This document shows, piece after piece, positions 8,185 to 17,343 of a stretch of DNA of 55,325 nucleotides. Within the stretch, counting starts at the first letter, position 1. Every line of letters begins with the position of its first letter. Both the position numbers and the translations under genes were made by a program. The notes under the pieces are model-generated. The model saw only the letters and a list, made by a program, of their open reading frames with translations, did no database searches and was not told the DNA's origin. This DNA comes from an uncultured Lachnospiraceae bacterium (GTDB taxonomy: Bacteria > Bacillota_A > Clostridia > Lachnospirales > Lachnospiraceae), in the NCBI GenBank assembly GCA_910577835.1, contig CAJTOU010000023.1, forward strand, positions 1-55,325, written 5' to 3'.

Positions 8185-9468
8185 ATGGGAAACACATATC
8201 AGATAATTGAATATGGTTCATTTGTCAGAGACAAAGAGGTCGCTGGCTATACCTCTTTACCACAACATACCTTTGACACATTGGAGAAATTTATTCTTTC
8301 AAATAACAGCAGGAATGCAGACGCTTTAGAGTTGATGGGACTGTCCGCAAGAAAAGGAATTGGTAAAATCATAACCGCAAAAAATTATGTTGGTGTAATT
8401 GGGATAGAAGATGGTACAATAATTGAAATTTTGCCAAAAATATATTCTTGTAAGTACTCAACAGAAGTAAAAACAAAAAAACTTCTTATAGATATGCTGC
8501 AAACATTAAGAAATTTCCCTTATAAATCTATGCAGACAACAAATGTGAATATAGAAAAAATGAGTATTTTTGAAATATTTATTCGTATGTTTCTTCAGGA
8601 GATTTTCTTCATTGTAAAGAGAGGATTAAAATGTGGTTATGAAACAATTTCGTCAAATCAGACTGTATTTAAAGGCAAGATGAAATTTGCTGGACAAATC
8701 AGATATAACTATGCACACAAGGAGCGCTGCTATGTGGAATACGATGAGTTTAATTTGAATCGTGCCGAAAACAGGCTGCTTAAAACCACGTTATTGTATT
8801 TGTATCAATATACCAGTTCATCGAAAAATAAAAATGATATCAGGACTTTATTGAACAGCTTTACAGATGTTGATATATCTGTGGATTATAAAGGTGATTT
8901 TGCGAAGATACTACCTGACAGAAATACAAAAGATTATACCTTGGCGCTGATGTGGAGCAGGGTTTTTCTTATGGGAAAAAGTTTTACTTCATTTTCTGGT
9001 TCAGAGACTGCCTTTGCTTTGCTGTTCCCAATGGAAACTCTTTTTGAGAGTTATATTGCCGCACAGTTGCGAAGAGTACTTGATATCTCAAAGTATTGTG
9101 TTTCTGCTCAGGACAGAACATATCACCTGTTTGATGAACCGAATAAAAAATTTTTGATAAAGCCTGACCTTGTAATTCGGGATAAGATTGGAGGAGTGGT
9201 ATATATAATGGATACAAAATGGAAAGTGTTATCTGACGAAAAACCAAACTATGGAATATCTCAGGCTGATATGTATCAGATGTATGCATATCAGAAGAAA
9301 TATTCTGCTGTGAATGTAACTTTGATTTTTCCTCTTACCGAAAAAATTTCGGCTGATAAAATAATTGAATTTCATTCTCAGGACGGTGTGACAGTAAAAG
9401 TAAAGTTTGTAGATTTGTTTGATATAAGGAAAAGTCTTGAAAATATGGTTTCAGATTTTGGTGTATAA
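8185..9468 (+). CDS. mcrC: McrC-type nuclease subunit of a McrBC restriction system
   Basis: 427 residues. The N-terminal half is the McrC beta-rich and helical adaptor (KIITAKNYVGVIGIEDGTIIEILPKI, LQEIFFIVKRGLKCGY). The C-terminal half is a PD-(D/E)XK nuclease with Asp328 in FLIKPDLVI and the Asp343-x-Lys345 motif in VVYIMDTKWKV, followed by QADMYQMYAY. McrC is the nuclease activated by the McrB hexamer at modified DNA, or RNA in some subclasses. The ATG at 8185 follows ATGAGGTG. It is separated from mcrB by the 33-bp repeats rather than overlapping it, and a terminator follows at 9509. Confidence 0.9.
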   Translation: MGNTYQIIEYGSFVRDKEVAGYTSLPQHTFDTLEKFILSNNSRNADALELMGLSARKGIGKIITAKNYVGVIGIEDGTIIEILPKIYSCKYSTEVKTKKLLIDMLQTLRNFPYKSMQTTNVNIEKMSIFEIFIRMFLQEIFFIVKRGLKCGYETISSNQTVFKGKMKFAGQIRYNYAHKERCYVEYDEFNLNRAENRLLKTTLLYLYQYTSSSKNKNDIRTLLNSFTDVDISVDYKGDFAKILPDRNTKDYTLALMWSRVFLMGKSFTSFSGSETAFALLFPMETLFESYIAAQLRRVLDISKYCVSAQDRTYHLFDEPNKKFLIKPDLVIRDKIGGVVYIMDTKWKVLSDEKPNYGISQADMYQMYAYQKKYSAVNVTLIFPLTEKISADKIIEFHSQDGVTVKVKFVDLFDIRKSLENMVSDFGV

Positions 9469-9508
9469 TTTATTGCTGATACAAAATTATTTATAGAAGA
9501 TTAAATTA

Positions 9509-9548
9509 CCAGTCCCATAGATGAAATATAGGACTGGCAAAATTTTTT
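9509..9548. terminator. Bidirectional terminator between mcrC and the Rpn gene
   Basis: CCAGTCC (9509-9515) pairs with GGACTGG (9531-9537), followed on the plus strand by CAAAATTTTTT and preceded by an A-rich stretch. It ends the convergent mcrC and Rpn transcripts. Confidence 0.75.
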
Positions 9549-10503
9549 ATAGATATTTTTTAGAAGCTTCGGGGCTTAGATTATATTGCTCCTGAATCTT
9601 AACAAGGATTGTCTGTGTTGGGACACCTAAATTTTTTAATATAGAAACGGTTCCCTGAATACCCTGTTGGATACCCCGTTCAATACCTTGTTCAATACCT
9701 TCTTTTTTTATTGTTTTTGCTTCGTATTCCAGAATTTTTCCACCCATAATTGCTTTCACTCCTTCCCTAACAGAATTGTACTTTATAGCGATATGTTCCA
9801 ATACTTTGTTTGACATATCAATAATGGTACATCTTGTATATTCGCTAATGGTTCCTTGATTTAAGAGTTCTTCCAGCTTATTTTTAATTTGCTCATATTC
9901 CTCTTGCAATATTCTTAGTTTCGTTTTGTCTTTTTCATATTCCTCGAATCGTGTTTCGTGAGAAAAAATGTAAAAGGGGATTAGTAACAGAAGATTTTTC
10001 TCAAAAATATCTTCTAAAGTATATTGTTGAGATTTCACCACATGGATATCATATTCTACTGTACCGCCCGGTGTTACCATCCTGATTTTGAGTGTATCGG
10101 GTGTCGATGTGTGATGCCTCAAAAACAATACAGCAGAATGCGGCAGTGTCACTGTAAGAACATTTTCTTTGATTTCGCCTTCATCAAGAGCAATCTGTGT
10201 GTCATATTCGAAGAATCTGACCAGCATACTGTTATCTGTACTGCTCTGGCATTCCAGATGGTATTTTTTTGTTTCTTTTCCCTCTATCTTAAAACTGGTA
10301 TCGGTGATTCGTTCATCCTCATTCCCACCCTGTTGGTTCAGAAAGTGTTCATTTGGCGAAAAGATGATTTTTTCCTGTCCTGAATAATGCTCATGAAACA
10401 CCTCATTTATTATGGGGATAATCAAAGAGCTGCAATCGTTCAACAGTGTACGGAATACATCATCATAAGGTGTGTTTGTTATCCTTGTATTTTCCATTGG
10501 CAT
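9547..10503 (-). CDS. Rpn/PD-(D/E)XK nuclease family protein (transposase_31-like)
   Basis: A 318-residue protein on the opposite strand to its neighbours. The N-terminal third is a PD-(D/E)XK nuclease: DDVFRTLLND, Asp68 in RITDTSFKIEG and Glu84-x-Gln86 in YHLECQSSTD, then FFEYDTQIA. The C-terminal part is helical and ends with the low-complexity run EGIEQGIERGIQQGIQG, which is characteristic of Rpn-type proteins. Family members are DNA endonucleases that promote RecA-independent recombination; they are common in many copies in Clostridia genomes. The ATG at 10503 has AAAAGGAG upstream. Active-site residues appear intact. Confidence 0.85.
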   Translation of the reverse strand: MPMENTRITNTPYDDVFRTLLNDCSSLIIPIINEVFHEHYSGQEKIIFSPNEHFLNQQGGNEDERITDTSFKIEGKETKKYHLECQSSTDNSMLVRFFEYDTQIALDEGEIKENVLTVTLPHSAVLFLRHHTSTPDTLKIRMVTPGGTVEYDIHVVKSQQYTLEDIFEKNLLLLIPFYIFSHETRFEEYEKDKTKLRILQEEYEQIKNKLEELLNQGTISEYTRCTIIDMSNKVLEHIAIKYNSVREGVKAIMGGKILEYEAKTIKKEGIEQGIERGIQQGIQGTVSILKNLGVPTQTILVKIQEQYNLSPEASKKYL

Positions 10504-10868
10504 CTGTCTCCTTTTATGCTATTTTACCACATCATACAAATTTGCTCAATGAGAAAATATATAAAAAACTGATTGCTGGCAGAAATGGTCACAGAATTTT
10601 CAAAATAAGCAGAAAAATAATTATAAAGTCTATCAATTATTATATTATTGTTGTATAATAAGTTTTATATACAAGGTCATTCTTTGATATGTTATTTTTT
10701 CGCAAGCTTAGTATATCGCAAAGACATTCCTTGTGCGTTATTTTTTAACTTGTAAAGTGGTGATATCTGAATTAAATGATAAAAAATAAGTAAAATCAGA
10801 CAGCAGAAGATAGGGTTTGTATTTCAGTTTTATAATCTTATTCGTAATTTGAATGTCAAAAAAATATT
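10504..10868. other. AT-rich intergenic stretch
   Basis: 365 bp between the Rpn gene and a small orphan reading frame. It contains several TATAAT-like strings and the Rpn ribosome binding site, but I see no gene, stable hairpin or repeat that I can support. Confidence 0.5.
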
Positions 10869-11102
10869 ATGCTTCCTCTGTTGTTAGATGGAAAGAAACT
10901 GCGGGATTATAGAAAGCTGCTTGATGAAATTTTAGGAGTTATAGGACTGACAGAAAGAAGAAAGCATACGCCGAGAGAATTGTGGGAAGGGCAGCAAAGT
11001 GATTATGGTGAAAGATGGAATGATTGTTTCAACAGAACTGGAAAAATAAAATATTACTTGACAGATAGTGGTAAAAAGTTAGATAATAAAAAGCAAAACT
11101 GA
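10869..11102 (+). pseudogene. Short orphan reading frame, probably a gene fragment
   Basis: 77 codons from an ATG without a clear ribosome binding site. The product is charged and contains GLTERRKHTPRELWEGQQSDYGERW, which looks like a conserved internal segment of a larger protein rather than an N-terminus. I do not recognise the family. It lies directly upstream of a clearly broken GPP34 gene, so I treat it as debris. A genuine small protein is possible. Confidence 0.35.
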
Positions 11103-11175
11103 TTAACAGAGCAACAAGATGAAGATTATTCTATTGGGGTTTAGAGTATATATGAAATGTTTTGGAGGAATAAAG

Positions 11176-11834
11176 ATGAACAGAAAAACAATTGTACAGG
11201 AATATTTTGTTTTAGCGGTAGATAAAAATATGGGAATATGTCAGCAATGCATAAAGAAGAGTCAACTACTGGAATTGTGGTAGCAGGTTTTATGGATTTG
11301 GTGTTAGATGGTATTATTTCGGTAGAAAAGAAAAAATTACTGTTATTAAAGATTTGCCGGATAGATTGGAACGTATTGCGTCACTATATGCGTATTTAAG
11401 CGAAAAACTGCGTTCTATAAATAAGGTTGATGAGTAATTATACGATATCAACGGGCGGAAGAATGAAACAGCTTATAACAGAAACAGGTGAATCTTTAGC
11501 TGGAGATGGTCTGGCAGTTATGGGAAAAGGTGGGTTATTTGGTAATAAAACTGTGTATATTTCTGAAGAGAAATACTAAAATGAGCTGGTAGATGTAATA
11601 AAGTCAGCAGTGACAAAAGAGAAGGAAATTTCTTCGCATGATATGGCATTTGTCTATATTTTGAAAGAAACAAAAAATTTGAATCAATATTTTTCCAAAT
11701 ATGAAAATGATAAATTAAAAGCTAAATTAAAAGAGATAAAGAAGGATTCTCAAAATAAACAGTTGGCGGATATGATAAGTTATGTAAGCGATATGACGAC
11801 AATTATGGCAGTAAGTGTTTTGATAAATACTTAA
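11176..11834 (+). pseudogene. Broken GPP34 (Golgi phosphoprotein 3-like) gene
   Basis: Joining frames gives a recognisable GPP34-family protein of about 220 residues: NRKTIVQEYFVLAVDKN, AMHKEESTTGIVVAGFMDL, ITVIKDLPDRLERIASLYAY, GRMKQLITETGESLAGDG, GGLFGNKTVYISEEKY, and the C-terminal helices LKETKNLNQYFSKYEND. At least three frameshifts are needed (after codon 17, at the A-run near 11334, and near 11430), plus an in-frame TAA after ISEEKY at 11577. An AGGAGG ribosome binding site still precedes the ATG. GPP34 proteins bind phosphoinositide-like lipids in eukaryotes; the bacterial role is unknown. Confidence 0.72.
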
Positions 11835-11936
11835 AGTGATTATATAAATTATAGTTATAGTTTAGCAAGGAGTAGAAAGAAAAAATAGATTTGGTAGCGA
11901 AAATTTAAAGAAAATAAAATTTCAGAAAGGAATCAT

Positions 11937-14900
11937 ATGAATGAATATAAGAAGTCACACTTAATAAAATATAATATTAAACAGTTCTTTTCTGAGATAA
12001 AATTTCTTAGAAAAGAAAAAAAGAAGTTTAAGTTAGACAGGCTTATTCAAAAATTACCTGTTGGGGATTTTGGATATGAAGATTTGGCTCCTGAATCAGA
12101 AATTAAGAATGGAGAACAATATCTTAAAGCACTTCAATGGGGATTAAAAAATAAAAATGTTAAAAATATAGCTTTGGCAGGACCTTACGGTTCAGGAAAA
12201 AGTAGTATTATTCAGTCATATTTGAATAAATATCCCAGTACCAAAGCATTAAATATTTCTTTGGCAACTTTTGATTTTCAAAAAGAAAATGAGAATGATT
12301 TTGAGAATACAATTGAACTTGGAATTCTAAAACAGTTGTTTTATAAGGTTGATTCAAATAAAATACCTCAAAGTAGATATCGTAAAATCAGAAAGAAGTA
12401 TTATAGACAATATTTATTAGCAACTACAATAATAACTATTTTTTCATTATTGGCGTTTGCATTTTTCTTACCAGAAGAAATGAAAAAGGTTTTGAATAAA
12501 ATTGTTGAGTGTGGTAATTATTATAGTATTAGTGAAAATGTGTCCTATTTAATTACAAGTTTATTTGGTATTGTTGGCATTGTGGTTATTTCATATCTTT
12601 TAAAGTGGTGTTTTTGTCAGTTTAGAATAAAAGAGGTAAACCTTGTAGATAAAGCAACCATAGACAATGAGAAAGATGAAAGTTCTATTTTTGATAAATC
12701 TATGGATGAAATAGTATATTTTTTTGAAACAACAGACTATAATACAGTTTTTATTGAAGATTTAGATCGATTTGATAGTACAGAGATATTTGTAAAGTTA
12801 CGTGAATTAAATATAATATTAAATAATTATGATTTAATTAAGAGAAGAATTATCTTTGTTTATGCCATTAAAGATGATATGTTTGAAAATAAAGAACGAA
12901 CAAAATTTTTTGATTTTATTATTCCTGTAATTCCTATTATAAATTCTACTAATTCGGGAGAAATTTTAAGGGAAAAGCTTAAAATTAAAAAGCAGGAAGA
13001 TGGAAGTATAAGGAGTTCGATGTATAATATTTCTTCAAGTTACATTACTCTTATATCACCATTTATTGAAGATATGAGAGTGTTGACTAATATTTGGAAC
13101 GAATTTATAGTATATAAAAATACCCTAAATAGTGTTCAGTTAAAAGATGAAGAAATGTTTTCGATTATGATTTTTAAGAATTTGTATCCAAGTGACTTTG
13201 CCGATTTAGAATTCGAGAGAGGAATTATAAAAAAAGCATTTATAGATAAGAAAAAATTTATAAATACAAAACAGTCAGAATTGAATGAACAAAAAAGAGA
13301 GTCAGAAGAAATTCTTCATGGAATAGAAAGAGATGTGTTAAATAGCGTTAAAGATGTAAAAGCAGCATTTTTACAATTTTTAGTTGGAGATAATAGTCCA
13401 TTCCATTATTGTACTATTAATAATAGTCAAAGTTATTATTATGAGAATATAATGCAGGATGAGTTTGATATTAACATATTTAAAACATCTTCAAAAATTT
13501 ATATTCGTAGTTATGGAGGGAGTGGGCATTATATTGATGATTTAAAGTCAGAAATGAAGAATCACAATGTTAATTATTTTGAAAGAGTATATTACTTAAA
13601 GAATAATGAAGAATCACGGAAAGAAGAGTTGCGTAAGCAAATAGAAAATTACGAGAAGACCATTTCTGAACTACATACATATTCACTTAAAGTTGTGATT
13701 GAAAAATTTGGAAGTGAAAATATTTTTTCAGATGATGTTAAACAGAATAAATTTTTAGTATTTCTTCTTCGTAAAGGTTTTGTAAATGAAAATTATGCTG
13801 ATTATATAAATTATTTCCATCCAAACAGCATTACAAAGGATGAGATGAACTTTATACGTGGAATACGTATGCAAGAATCTGTTTATGATTTTTCATACAG
13901 TATTAGAAACGTTGTTGAAGTTTGTGAGCGTATTGAAGATTATGAATTTAGGCAAACGGAAACTTTGAATTTTGATATTACAGATTATTTGGTTGTTAAA
14001 AAGAGAAAAGATAATAAGTGTAGAGAATTCTTTATTGGGTTAGCAAAAGGTGAAAAAATACATGATGAGTTCATTAGAGCTTATATAGAAAGAAAACAGA
14101 ATCTTGAAATATTTGTTAATATACTTTGTAAGTATTACAAAATGTTTTGGGCCAAAATTAGTGAAGATAACTTACTCACAAAAGAACACAAGTATTATTA
14201 TCTTTATTTAATAATTCAATATGCTGATTTGAATGATATAGTAGAAATGGATAGAATTCAATGGGTTGATGAAGATGAGAATGAGATAACGGGTATATCT
14301 GATTTTATAATAGATAATAAAGAATCTTTAATAAAATTATCAAAAGTATCTTCAGGACAAATGATTGATGTAATTGATAAGTTGGAGATTGTGTTTACAG
14401 ATATTGAAATTGATGGTGCTGATAGAAAGGTAGTTGAGCATATTTTTGACAATGAAAATAACTATTATAATTATCGGCTTAATATGAACATGATTCAAAG
14501 TTTATTTAAGTTTTTTTATCCTGATAGAGTTGAAGAATTAAAAACTTCAAATTATTCTGTAATTCTTGAGACAAAATATATGCCTTTGTTAAATAATATA
14601 TATGATAATTTTGAAGAGTATGTTTCTAAGTTTGTTCTTGAGCAGGAAACGAATATAAATGAAGATATCAATGCAGTAGAAGATATTTTAGAAAGATTAT
14701 TTGATTGTAATGTGAATTTGTGTTTAAATATATTAAATAAAGAAAATATTATTTGGGACAATATAGAGGATTGTTGTGTTTGTGCTGATGATAAAAAGCA
14801 AGAGCGTAAAGTAATTTGGGATTGTGTTTTAGAAAATAGAAAAGTTAAAGAATCATGGGATAATTATATGAGATATTACCAAGAATATAAACTTACTTTT

Positions 14901-15707
14901 AATCTTGTTCAATGGGTAAATATTGCTATTGATACACTTATACAGGAGCAGAGAATTGAGCAGATTACAGATAATATTATTAAGGAAATTATTATTGAGG
15001 ATATTTCATTAGATACTTTTAAAAAGCTAATAGAAAAATATAAAGTAGATAATTTTGACTGTCTTCTTTCATATTTTGATAGTGATGAAATAGCGGTTCT
15101 TATTAATTGTAATTATATTCCATTTACCGTTGAGTATTTGGATGAGATGCAACAGGAAGCAGCAGAGCAAGTTGCCAATTATATAATTAGTAATAAAGAA
15201 AAATTTATGCAAAACATTACAAACATAACATTAAAGATAGATATAATTTCAGATCTTATTAGGAGTGGCCAATTTGCAGAAAGTGAAATAGAGATATTAT
15301 TGAAATTGTTTCAACCAATAGATATGAATGAAAAAATGGCTTATGAAATTCGTAATCTTGAAATGAAGTTGGAGAAAAATTATGTAGAAAGGGCTTGGGA
15401 ATTACTAAAGGAAAATGATAAATACCAATTGTTTTTAAACCAGTTAGATATTTATTCTAATGATGAGATAGCATTAAAATTGAGTACATTAGATAATGTT
15501 TATAAGCCTTTGGCAGATCGTTTAAAAAGACACAGGGAATATCTTCCGGTGGATAACATTGGTTATAATGAAAAACTTCTTAACAAACTGAAAAAGAAGA
15601 AATATCTCACAAGTGTGGAAAAAGAAGAATATGATGAAGAAGACTTCCATACTCATACAAAGAAACATATACAAAGATTTGTTGTTTGGGTAAAACAAAA
15701 ACAATAA
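11937..15707 (+). CDS. KAP/YobI-type membrane-inserted P-loop NTPase
   Basis: A 1256-residue protein with unusually AT-rich codons. The Walker A is GPYGSGKSS (82-90). Two transmembrane helices (about 159-178 and 204-224) lie between it and the Walker B VFIEDLDRFD (271-280), then FVYAIKDDMF and FFDFIIPVIP. Insertion of membrane segments inside the P-loop domain is the hallmark of KAP NTPases, the family of PifA, which excludes phage T7. Length and layout also match Bacillus YobI. Residues 430-1256 are long helical regions without a domain I recognise. ATG at 11937 after AGAAAGG. Its position in the McrBC/Rpn island suggests an abortive or exclusion-type defence role, which is inference. Confidence 0.75.
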   Translation: MNEYKKSHLIKYNIKQFFSEIKFLRKEKKKFKLDRLIQKLPVGDFGYEDLAPESEIKNGEQYLKALQWGLKNKNVKNIALAGPYGSGKSSIIQSYLNKYPSTKALNISLATFDFQKENENDFENTIELGILKQLFYKVDSNKIPQSRYRKIRKKYYRQYLLATTIITIFSLLAFAFFLPEEMKKVLNKIVECGNYYSISENVSYLITSLFGIVGIVVISYLLKWCFCQFRIKEVNLVDKATIDNEKDESSIFDKSMDEIVYFFETTDYNTVFIEDLDRFDSTEIFVKLRELNIILNNYDLIKRRIIFVYAIKDDMFENKERTKFFDFIIPVIPIINSTNSGEILREKLKIKKQEDGSIRSSMYNISSSYITLISPFIEDMRVLTNIWNEFIVYKNTLNSVQLKDEEMFSIMIFKNLYPSDFADLEFERGIIKKAFIDKKKFINTKQSELNEQKRESEEILHGIERDVLNSVKDVKAAFLQFLVGDNSPFHYCTINNSQSYYYENIMQDEFDINIFKTSSKIYIRSYGGSGHYIDDLKSEMKNHNVNYFERVYYLKNNEESRKEELRKQIENYEKTISELHTYSLKVVIEKFGSENIFSDDVKQNKFLVFLLRKGFVNENYADYINYFHPNSITKDEMNFIRGIRMQESVYDFSYSIRNVVEVCERIEDYEFRQTETLNFDITDYLVVKKRKDNKCREFFIGLAKGEKIHDEFIRAYIERKQNLEIFVNILCKYYKMFWAKISEDNLLTKEHKYYYLYLIIQYADLNDIVEMDRIQWVDEDENEITGISDFIIDNKESLIKLSKVSSGQMIDVIDKLEIVFTDIEIDGADRKVVEHIFDNENNYYNYRLNMNMIQSLFKFFYPDRVEELKTSNYSVILETKYMPLLNNIYDNFEEYVSKFVLEQETNINEDINAVEDILERLFDCNVNLCLNILNKENIIWDNIEDCCVCADDKKQERKVIWDCVLENRKVKESWDNYMRYYQEYKLTFNLVQWVNIAIDTLIQEQRIEQITDNIIKEIIIEDISLDTFKKLIEKYKVDNFDCLLSYFDSDEIAVLINCNYIPFTVEYLDEMQQEAAEQVANYIISNKEKFMQNITNITLKIDIISDLIRSGQFAESEIEILLKLFQPIDMNEKMAYEIRNLEMKLEKNYVERAWELLKENDKYQLFLNQLDIYSNDEIALKLSTLDNVYKPLADRLKRHREYLPVDNIGYNEKLLNKLKKKKYLTSVEKEEYDEEDFHTHTKKHIQRFVVWVKQKQ

Positions 15708-15752
15708 GAATCGATAAATTTTAAGTTATTATGCTGTAAAGGGGGTGCTTAT

Positions 15753-16590
15753 ATGACAATAAGAGAATTAAAAGATTTGATTAATACAGGCGAAAAAATT
15801 GATATTGAATTAAAAAAATTAGAAAATGATTTAAATAAAGACATTTATGAAACAGTATATTCTTTATAATATATAGAAATGGAGGGCATTTGTGATAATA
15901 CAAGAGAAATAAAAGGTGTAAATCCAGATAAAATTGATAAAATGTTAAAGGATTTTACTACATTAATCAACAATGCCAACAAAATAAATTTTTCAATGTA
16001 TCTTACTCCTAAAATATATGATATAGCCGGAAAGAAAATCATTTATATACAAATTCTAGAAGTAACTCGACTTAGAAAATTAAATGGCCGTATATGGGAT
16101 AGAACTCATGAGGAAGATATTGATATTATTTGATAATGCAGAATTAGTCTACAAAAACAGCTTAATAAATTTGAACTCTTTCCAAAGAATTCTCCGATTT
16201 CCAAAGTATTTAGAGAAATTGGTTATGCAGATGAATTAGGTTCAGGAATGCATAATACAAATAAATACACCAAACTTTATTCCGGTGAAACACCTATGTT
16301 TCTTGAGGATAATATATTTGAAATTATAATACCTATGAGTAAGGTTGCCAGCTTACAGATAGGACCAGAGAGGAACAGTAAAGAAAACAACAAAGAAATT
16401 AATGGCAAGATTATAGATATTTTATTATCAAAACCAGAGCTATCTGTAAAGGAGATTGCTTCAATATTAAATACAACTACTGGAAAAAATATGATATTAC
16501 ATTGAAAGTATGAAGAAAATCGGAATATTACAACATATTGGTTCTACAAAAAAGGAAGATGGATTGTACCCAAATAATTATTTGGGTTCT
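15753..16590 (+). pseudogene. Broken AlbA_2-type ATP-binding / RecG-like transcriptional regulator
   Basis: Fragments of one protein in several frames. The start is MTIRELKDLINTGEKIDIE...LENDLNKDIYETV at 15753 (AlbA_2 opening, GGGGGTG ribosome binding site). Then comes KGVNPDKIDKMLKDFTTLIN...GKKIIYIQILEV, then the signature FREIGYADELGSGMHNTNKYTKLYSG, and finally a winged-helix tail ending GILQHIGSTKK. Stops and frameshifts interrupt it around 15867, 16131 and 16490, and the ATP-binding middle is largely deleted. It follows the KAP NTPase by 46 bp and may once have belonged to the same operon. Confidence 0.7.
16568..16587. terminator. Perfect 20-bp palindrome, probable terminator
   Basis: ACCCAAATAATTATTTGGGT is its own reverse complement and is followed by TCTTTAAAAATATT. 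It sits at the end of the broken AlbA_2-type gene. The U-tract is weak, so an operator-like role cannot be excluded. Confidence 0.45.
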
Positions 16591-16696
16591 TTAAAAATAT
16601 TATCATTAGATTTATCAAACACTTATTAACATTCTCTATTTTGACGTTCAAAAAACACCCATACAAACCAAATTTAAAACAATAATACAATAACTT

Positions 16697-16738
16697 TTCT
16701 GGCAGAAAATTGATTTTCCTGCCAGAAGTCTTGTTTTT
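16697..16738 (+). terminator. Intrinsic terminator-like hairpin
   Basis: TTCTGGCAG (16697-16705) pairs with CTGCCAGAA (16719-16727), with an additional AAAAT/ATTTT inner stem, followed by GTCTTGTTTTTTCC. It marks the end of the defence-type island before the HD-GYP fragment. Confidence 0.6.
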
Positions 16739-16883
16739 TCCAAAAATCTGCTACAATAATAAAGGTTTTCTGTAAAAAGCTATGGGATGCCGCATGAATA
16801 TTAATTACCCTTGTTTATGCAGATTACCCCATTACATTATTGACCCCCCTGAATCCGGTAGAAAATAGAAAAATGGTGATATT

Positions 16884-17231
16884 ATGAAAACTCGATTGCG
16901 GGAACAAAGACAATATATTTTTACGATTATTTTTACTCTTATTGCCTTGGACGCCAAGTATCACCATGAGCGTTATGATGGCAGAGGTTATCCAAATAGA
17001 CTGTTGGGAAATGATATACCAGAAATCAGGCGGATTATCGGTGTTGCTGACGCATACGATGCTATGGCCAGCAATCGAAGTTGCCGTAAAGCACTGCCTC
17101 AGGACATCATACGCTCTGAAATCAGAAAGGGAAGGGGCATACAGTTTGAACCCGAAATTGCAGATATTATGTTAAGCATTATTGATGAAGACAAAGACTA
17201 TTCTCTGAAGCAGTATATAATTTGCTGGTAA
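16884..17231 (+). pseudogene. C-terminal half of an HD-GYP phosphodiesterase
   Basis: From about residue 25 the product reads as the second half of an HD-GYP domain: AKYHHERYDGRGYPNRL contains the second His-His pair and the GYP motif, then IRRIIGVADAYDAMASNR, RKALPQDIIRSEIRKGRGIQFEPEI. The first half with the catalytic HD motif is missing, and the 23 residues before YHHE do not resemble it. HD-GYP domains hydrolyse cyclic di-GMP; this copy should be inactive. The 5' junction suggests a deletion. It lies 108 bp upstream of the chemotaxis receptor gene. Confidence 0.75.
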
Positions 17232-17286
17232 AAAGGAAGTACAATATGTGCTATTTCTAATATATAAATTTGAGGAGGTTTTTGAT

Positions 17287-17343
17287 TTGAAAAATAAAAA
17301 TCAGTTAACAAAGAACAATGTTGAAAATGGGAGAAACAGATGA
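17287..17343 (+). CDS. Possible 18-codon leader ORF coupled to the chemotaxis receptor
   Basis: A TTG codon at 17287 follows the strong site GAGGAGG (17272-17278) at 8 bp. It opens a frame of 18 codons (LKNKNQLTKNNVENGRNR) whose TGA stop overlaps the receptor ATG as ATGA at 17340. The best ribosome binding site in the region therefore serves this frame rather than the receptor. The receptor has its own weaker GGGAG at 17329. Translational coupling is plausible but unproven. Confidence 0.4.
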   Translation: MKNKNQLTKNNVENGRNR

